DNA of 64,000 nt, taken from the NCBI GenBank assembly GCA_001949185.1, contig BDGG01000002.1, positions 4,082,448-4,146,447 of the forward strand, written 5' to 3'. Origin of the DNA: Ramazzottius varieornatus (taxonomy: Eukaryota > Tardigrada > Eutardigrada > Parachela > Ramazzottiidae). The translations under genes were made by a program, and so were the position numbers. Shown piece by piece: positions 57,664-64,000 of the stretch. The notes below the pieces were generated by a model. The model searched no databases and was not told the DNA's origin. It worked only from the letters and a program-made list of their open reading frames with translations. Position 1 is the first letter of the stretch; each line of letters starts with the position of its first letter.

Positions 57664-58362
57664 ATGGTGTTGACTTCAGCAGAAGGAATAAATGCCACCA
57701 CCTTTATGGTCCTAATGGGTAAGTGTCGCAGTCCCGACTCGAATTCTGTTGTGATATCAGATCTTCATTTCTGGACACTGCCACCCTCATAACTCTGATT
57801 TTGAGGTGGGATATTCTTCGCCAAGGCAAAGTATCCAGACCGTTTGCCGACGGACAGCTCGCCGGCCGCGTGGACAGCCCAAGGACCCGGCTGCACGTGC
57901 CCATTCACCTACGATCCGGTATGCGGGAAGGATGGATTTACCTACGTCAACATCTGTGAAGCGCTCTGCGACGGTGAGTTACCCACTGATCATGAACACC
58001 TTTTCTCAGGATAACTGACATTTTCGGACATGTTTCGTCTTTGTGTGACAGGGATGGAAGTAGACTACCTTGGGATGTGTGCGGCAAACGACGACGACCC
58101 ACGGGTAAATACTAGGGAGGACATGTGCACCTCATGCCCGATCCTCGTCAAATGGGTCTGCGGAGTGGACGGAAGTAACTACGCCAGTGGCTGCGCTGCT
58201 ATTTGTAACGGTAACGCGAGACTTGGCCAACTCGATATCTTGTTCGGACACGGAACGTCAATCTTAAACGGAAGAAGTACCCATTTACTCCCGTTTCCAG
58301 GAATCCGGGTGGCATACGCGGGCACTTGTGCGAACAGCGAAGACCAGCGTGACTTCGTCTAA
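57664..58362 (+). CDS. Secreted protein with two Kazal-type domains
   Basis: Predicted extracellular serine protease inhibitor. Exons: 57664-57718, 57806-57973, 58052-58210, 58301-58362 (147 residues, in frame). The first exon and start of the second encode a hydrophobic N-terminus (MVLTSAEGINATTFMVLMGG, then IFFAKA) that could be a signal peptide. Two Kazal domains follow, each split by an intron at the same point after the fourth Cys region: CTCPFTYDPVCGKDGFTYVN and CPILVKWVCGVDGSNYASGC, each closing with Y-G-C (DYLGMC, AYAGTC). The spacing is that of short Kazal domains. Target protease cannot be inferred. The signal peptide depends on a modest acceptor at 57805. Confidence 0.83.
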
Positions 58363-58651
58363 ATTACTCGAACAGGTCCTGCGGCCGGACGAAAAGTCCT
58401 CACAAAGATACTACCTTATGATTACTTCATCGGCTCCACTTTTTGATCTTCTAGGAAATTTCCATTTAGCCTCTTGGCTAAATCTATAGACACAAGAAAC
58501 AAAGAAAGCGGGACTTCGTCCAAAGGCAAACCAAAGCACTAGCTCGCTCTTTGAATTTCAGCACGACGAAAGAAAACACCGTGAAAGCACACCTAAGTTA
58601 GATATTTCGCTTGAATTACGAATAGCAGAACACGTTAAACCGACCGGTAGA

Positions 58652-61055
58652 TCACATGAATTTCAGAACGAAGACTCGCGCGTCGGGCGACGTCGCGTCA
58701 GCAACAATGATTTGCTGCTCATCCGTTAAACCCAAGGATTTCAGCGACTTTTCCAAATTCTCCCGAGTAGCCACTTCCAAAGCCGGGATATTGGGGATGT
58801 ACAGTGTCTTTTTCTTCCCGTCGATGGTCGTAGTGATACCGGGAGACCTCATCTGACTATGACGGAGAATGATCTTAGTCGCACAAACTACAAATGAAAA
58901 CAACCGATCACAGAGTACGTACTAGGTAGGATGGTCCTTCAGTATGTCAATCAGGTCCTGCAAGGTATCCGACGACTTGACTTCCACCTTTTGGATATTC
59001 CGGGAACAAGCCAGACAGTTCTCATTTCGCTGTATCTGAAAGCTGCTGGAGTAAATGCCGTCTGTGTCATTGAAGAGCAGGAAGTTGTCTAAGGTGGGGT
59101 ACATGTATGACGCTAGCTTCAGAACTTCCGTCGCGCAAAGAGCTGCAATGGACAGAAATACACTGTGGTTTCTTTTCCATATGAGTAACTCAGGAATGAC
59201 GTCACGAAATCTGGTCTGTTGAGAGATCGCGAGCGAGCTCAGGTTTGGCTTGGAAGGCGCAAAAATCTGGTTAGCATTTCGTCACATCTGCGGGAAAAAG
59301 CGCCAGTTGACGACAAGATGAGGTCAAACATCCACGCCAGAGTTCGTCCGCAATGGCTCAACAAGTCGCATTTTTACCACGTGACACCTGAGTTACTTTG
59401 CCCTCTACTCAATATTCAGAAGTGTCGGAAGTAACAGTTACCAGCTACAATAGCGTTCGTCGAAGCCACTGCCGGTATGATATTCTTCACCACTCCTAAC
59501 AAAGAATAATGCGTTTCTTACAGAAGACCGATCAGAAGCCGCCAGTAAAGTTTACCTAAAGTTAGGCGGTAAGTTACACCCTGAATGCCATATTCCTTGG
59601 CTCGTTCTTCAGCCCTCGAAGTGATCCACTGGACGTGCTGTGGGTCGTCACCATCAACGGCCACTCCAGCTACAGAATCCAAACAAGGAAGTCTAATAAC
59701 AATCTCATACAGTACACGGAGTTCGGAATTACTTACATCCAAACGGTTCCATCTTCGGCCACATGACTACTTTAACATACTCGACACAGTGTTCTGGCAG
59801 GCGAGGAGTATGGGCAATTGTGCACATCGGAAAGTTCACCTGCAAAAATAACAGTTGTGCCGTTCTAAGCAAATTTCTTCGGCAGGCTGACATCCGAAGA
59901 CTTACTGCAGGTGGGTAAAGGTCCATAGAACATTCCAAGCAGGCCGTCATGCCGGGAATGATCACACGTAAATTTCCCTTGAAGCCCTCCGTTCCACCGT
60001 CAACCATAGGGATCATGGAGGTTGGATCCAGGGTGCCATCGTCATCATACCGAAGCATGGATATCTAAAACTGCAGCAAGTCAGCAGAGAAAACTTTCAG
60101 CGAAGCAGACAAAATAATCACGATCATGCCGTTCGTCCACCGGCGCGCCTGAATGGAATCCAGACCGCAAACTATGATAGGAAACCCTGAAACGAAAGTG
60201 TTCTTGTATTACGTCCAAGCGTCCAATGGAAATAAGGCCGCCAGGGAGAATATACGCTTACTTCTGTAGAACTCTTCGTCGAACTCTTCAATCCGATTAC
60301 AATACCTACAGGCGCAAGAGCCCCTAACAGTCATACTTCAGCAAAACAGAAGCCGCGAGCATATGTGGACACTTACGCCTGAACGTTACACTGCGGAATT
60401 CTTTCGTTTATGAACCGAGCAGCGCATTCCGCTTTGCTCTTTCCGATATCAGAATGCCTGCAAGAAAGCATAACGTAACGTCTCCTGGTCAGTTAGAACA
60501 TCGATGCGGCTGCTCACCTGAACAAGAACTGTCGATTCAGGTTGGAAAGGTCGATGGTGTCCATATCAATGACGTGCAGTTGGCGAAATCCCAAAAGTGC
60601 CTGTATGAAACAAGAGGACGATGTTGTATATTCACTGAAATTCTAGCCGGAAGTAACAAACATACTACGCATGCGGATACGTACCAAATCTTTCAAAAGC
60701 TCACAACCCAAACCACCGGCCCCGATGATCAGGATGTTCAAATTATTCTGCATGAAGTCCAGCAACTAAAATGGAAAACGAAGCATATAGAAAAGTTAGG
60801 AGAGGAATTATAGGTGTGCCAACCATTGCAAGTTCACAACTACAGTATATGAGCATTAGGCTATACCTCCTTGGACGGTTCAAACTCCGGTCTAGTCAAG
60901 CGGTTGCCTTCACGAGTGACAAGGTTTGCCACGGCTTTGTTAAGGCATCCACCAGAACCTCCGTGAAAGTCCCCCATCTGGAAATCATCCTCCCCGGCGT
61001 CGATATCCCGCTCCACATCGCTGCTTCCGTTAACACCGTTTGTCGCTGCCGCCAT
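58652..61055 (-). CDS. UBA3: NEDD8-activating enzyme E1 catalytic subunit
   Basis: Catalytic half of the NEDD8 E1, acting with NAE1/APP-BP1 to adenylate NEDD8 and pass it to UBE2M for cullin neddylation. Twelve minus-strand exons: 61055-60867, 60765-60685, 60600-60518, 60457-60377, 60305-60262, 60186-60122, 60064-59906, 59839-59737, 59669-59556, 59495-59442, 59142-58923, 58856-58652 (465 residues, close to human 463; all phases agree). Nucleotide-binding GAGGLG (78-83), [27 protein letters not shown], zinc ligands CLEC and CLAC, catalytic Cys240 in FPMCTIA, and a C-terminal ubiquitin-fold domain that recruits the E2. The Ala-rich start at 61055 is the only ATG nearby. Head to head with presenilin. 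Confidence 0.97.
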
Positions 61056-61655
61056 CCTGCTCCACGTCACGCAGTCTCAAATAGCGGTCTCCAACCTAAA
61101 TCTGTGACCCTTTACCTGTAAAGAAACCGAGCTTGACGCAATCTCAAGCGCAAGGACTAACTAAGTGAGAAGGCAGAAAAGACAACTTTAAAGAACTTGT
61201 TCCGGATTCGGAAATCGGGCGAAAAAACTCCTTTGTTTTGGTTTTCTTGCAGGTTTCCGCAATGTTGCGGAAATTGCGATGAATGCGAAGTCATGGCAGG
61301 CTGTCTATGCGTTGTATTGCAGTAAGTGGAACATGCATCAAGCAATCAACATATCCACCCAACAGATTTCTTAACTTACAGTTAATCCGTTCGACTCACC
61401 AGATCTTCTTTTCGCTGTTTAGAAATCAGAAATTGCGAAAATTGTTGTCCTCCACCTCCAGTTCTCCTTCTTAGTTCTGAAGTGCCGTTTCAAGTTGATC
61501 AGGTATGGGATGCCTTGCCGAGGGTTCAACATGGTGTCGATACGGGAAAAAATAATGAGGTGCTGGGCGGAGTGAGGAGAGGCCACTGGAAAGCGTCCGC
61601 CGAATCCCGAGCGTCATTCGGACATCCAGTACGTACTACATAATTACACTGCACT
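61056..61655. promoter_or_regulatory. Divergent region between UBA3 and presenilin
   Basis: 600 bp that should contain both promoters. No TATA box or other recognisable element seen. Confidence 0.4.
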
Positions 61656-63858
61656 ATGAACGGACAGGACAACACCTATCCCGATACCATCGTGGTCCTG
61701 AACCAGTCGAATGTTCCTCGGACAGTTGTCAGAGCCATGGTGAGTTCGCTCACAGGATGTTTCTACTCGTGCATGGCCTCATGGTACTTGCTTATATTAA
61801 TAGAATCCTACGGAGTCTAACATTAACGTCGACCATTCGGTCCAGCCTCACCGCAGTCGTCGCAGCCGCGCAGATGCTACAAATTCACCTCCGGACCCGG
61901 ATAACGAATCGAGAGAAGCCCGCAGAGCTGCTCGACGTGCTCAAACCGAAGCGGAACGAACTGCAGCTGCTGCTGCTGCAGAGGAAGAAGAGGAGGAAGA
62001 AGAGATGAAATATGGAGCTGAACATGTTATCAAACTGTTCGTACCAGTGGCCATATGCATGTTGGTTGTAGTTAGTGTCATCACTTCGATTGAATTCTAC
62101 ACTGAACGAGCTGGTTACCTGTAAGTGCCCATTCGAAGTTCTGTCTTTGCCCTGTGGTACTGCAGCACTAAGCAAGACAGGGAAACCTATTTGAATTGCA
62201 TGGTGGAGTTCCCCTTCCGGTCCGTTCGGAAATTTTGTTTTGATAGCGAAGCTACCGATATTTGGTATTCTCTGACAGGATCTACACGCCGTTTCACGAG
62301 ACGTCAACGGATACAGGCACGAAGATCTGGAACTCGTTGGCGAATGCGGGAATTATGATTTCCGTTGTTATTGTTATGACAGTGTTGCTCATAACGCTGT
62401 ACAAGTATCGTTGCTATAAGGTACGTAAGGGGATATCTCTTTGGAAACTCTTCCGAATCAACACTGTCGTTTGTGGAAACGAGCATTTTAAATTCGATTA
62501 TCGATTGCATGTTGTCAAAAATCACCTGCTGATTAATTATCGATTTTCCCTTGGTTCAGTTCATTCAAGGTTGGCTGATCTTCTCGTCGCTGACGCTGCT
62601 CTTCATGTTTTCCTTCATCTTTTTGGGGGAAGTTCTACGCACTTACAACATTCCGATTGATCAGATTACGGTAGCCATCCTGATCTGGAACTTTGGGTGT
62701 GTCGGCATGGTTTGCATCCACTGGAGCGGGCCGTTGTTTCTCCAGCAAGCTTACCTCATTGCCGTTAGCGCTCTAATGGCCCTGACATTCATCAAGTACT
62801 TGCCGGATTGGACCACATGGGCAGTTTTAGTTGCCATCTCCGTGTGGGGTCAGTAAGCGAAAAACTAAGCATTCTGTTTTGTTCCTGGAAATATTGTTTT
62901 GTAGATCTTATTGCTGTTCTCTGCCCGTATGGCCCGTTGAGGATCTTGGTTGAAACTGCACAAGAACGCAATGAGCCCATTTTCCCTGGACTGATCTACA
63001 CTTGTAAGTACAGCAAACCAATCATTTATGCCTTGAGTTTGCCATTGGGTTCAGACAGTAACGTCGGTTCTGCCTTTAGCGTCGGTGATATATGCGTACA
63101 CGATTCTGCTCAGCGACAACCCGGAACTGAGGAACTCACCTGCTGGACCTGCCTCCATTACGGCTCGTCCACATGCAGGGGCCGATATCGAGCGGCACAC
63201 AACGAACGGTGAAGCTGCGGAGGTTGTCGCTTCTACGACGGTTGCTACCACAGTTACTCGAGGAGCTCTAGCAGCAGGCTCGGGCGGTCGAGCCGAAAAC
63301 GCTCCTGCTGGTCCACGTCGAGTACCAGCCCCGCGACCACCTGTTGATCCTGATCTCGAAGAGGAAGAGCGTAAGACAGACCTCCTGTGTCATTACGCTT
63401 CATGTTCGATGTTTCAACTGTTCTGCCTTGTAGGAGGGATCAAATTAGGATTGGGAGATTTCATCTTCTATAGTATTTTAGTAGGGAAGGCTTCTTCATA
63501 CGGCGACTGGACAACGACGTTGGCGTGCTTCATAGCAATACTAATTGTAAGTGCTAATGACCTCTGGAGTGTTGATAGACTGCTCGAACTTCGAAAAAAA
63601 CATACATTACTTTTGGGCGGTTTTCGAATTGATGGTGTCACATGGGCCCGTTCGTACAATAACTGAAATTCAGGAGAAATAAGCGAGGAGTCTGGTTTGT
63701 AGGGACTGTGTCTGACCCTGTTGTTGCTGGCCATGTACCGGAAGGCTCTACCCGCTCTACCGATCTCAATCATCTTCGGCGTTGTTTTCTACTTTTCTAC
63801 TAGCAATTTCGTCACACCGTTCCTTGAGGCTTTGTCCAGCCAACAGATATTTTTATAG
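61656..63858 (+). CDS. PSEN: Presenilin, catalytic subunit of gamma-secretase
   Basis: Intramembrane aspartyl protease cleaving Notch-type substrates with nicastrin, APH-1 and PEN-2 in ER/endosomal/plasma membranes. Exons: 61656-61739, 61804-62120, 62279-62420, 62560-62848, 62905-63003, 63080-63370, 63434-63546, 63703-63858 (496 residues, in frame). Nine hydrophobic segments are expected. [20 protein letters not shown] and FIKYLPDW are strongly conserved. Catalytic Asp278 lies in [10 protein letters not shown] (usually YD) and Asp416 in [13 protein letters not shown] is at 462-465. The large loop (about 315-407) is Ala/Thr/Pro-rich and contains the expected autocleavage area after TSSVIYAY. 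The N-terminal tail has an unusual Ala5-Glu8 run. No frameshift or truncation. Confidence 0.97.
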
Positions 63859-64000
63859 CGCTTTCACTCACTAAAATTACCTTTGCTACATTGCACTTGC
63901 TTCTCATTGTCGCAGTCACGAAATACTTTTATGGACAAGAAAAGTTTTCGGCGTTAGGAGGCTGGTAATCGTTTTTTATTGTTTCTATATATGGATCGAT
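63859..64000. other. Presenilin 3' flank to window end
   Basis: 142 bp of presumed 3' UTR and flank. No gene visible. Confidence 0.4.

Noticed and set aside
1-64000. CRISPR arrays, prophage or bacterial operon features
   Set aside because: Split genes, snRNA and animal-type gene families show that the DNA is eukaryotic, and no regularly spaced repeat arrays were seen.

Overview
The window is nuclear DNA of an invertebrate animal with a compact, intron-rich genome. Nearly all genes are split by GT-AG introns, mostly 50-500 bp. The gene set includes families typical of animals: TRPM channel, RBPMS/MEC-8 RNA-binding protein, SLC26 transporters, presenilin, RalGDS, Kazal inhibitor. A U2 snRNA gene has the AAAGUG variant beside its branch-point site, known from nematode and fly U2. 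An ecdysozoan fits best (a tardigrade is one possibility), but this is inference. Most gene models were assembled by hand from splice signals, reading phase and homology, and the joined coding lengths are divisible by three unless stated.

Layout: 1-4.08 kb is gene-poor and holds two small transposon-like repeats. Then come RalGDS (+), RAB5IF/RCAF1 (-, tail to tail with RalGDS), TAF1B of the RNA polymerase I selectivity complex (+, with AT-hooks), a tandem pair of SLC26 anion transporters (+), TMEM69 (+), an unknown gene (+, 25.1-26.1 kb), ZIP13-like zinc transporter (-), U2 snRNA (+), TRPM channel (-), ORC1 (+, head to head with TRPM), a CK1-superfamily kinase (-, tail to tail with ORC1), a weak small ORF (-), a MEC-8/RBPMS-like protein (-), a possible 93-residue protein (-), an EF-hand plus EML WD40 protein (+), a secreted double-Kazal inhibitor (+), UBA3 (-) and presenilin (+, head to head with UBA3). 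There is no operon-like functional clustering. The only obvious duplication is the SLC26 pair.

The most unusual signals are: a ~115-bp near-palindromic element present in about 12 copies, 11 of them inside introns; a TAF1B that carries AT-hooks and lacks a visible zinc ribbon; an EF-hand module joined to an EML protein; a TRPM channel with Lys in place of the conserved S6 Asn; presenilin with WD instead of YD at the first catalytic Asp; a probable GC-AG intron in ORC1; wholesale compensatory replacement of the U2 stem-loop IIa/IIc switch; two further small inverted-repeat elements, one with an apparent 12-bp target duplication; and strong excess of the octamer CCGGAAGT.
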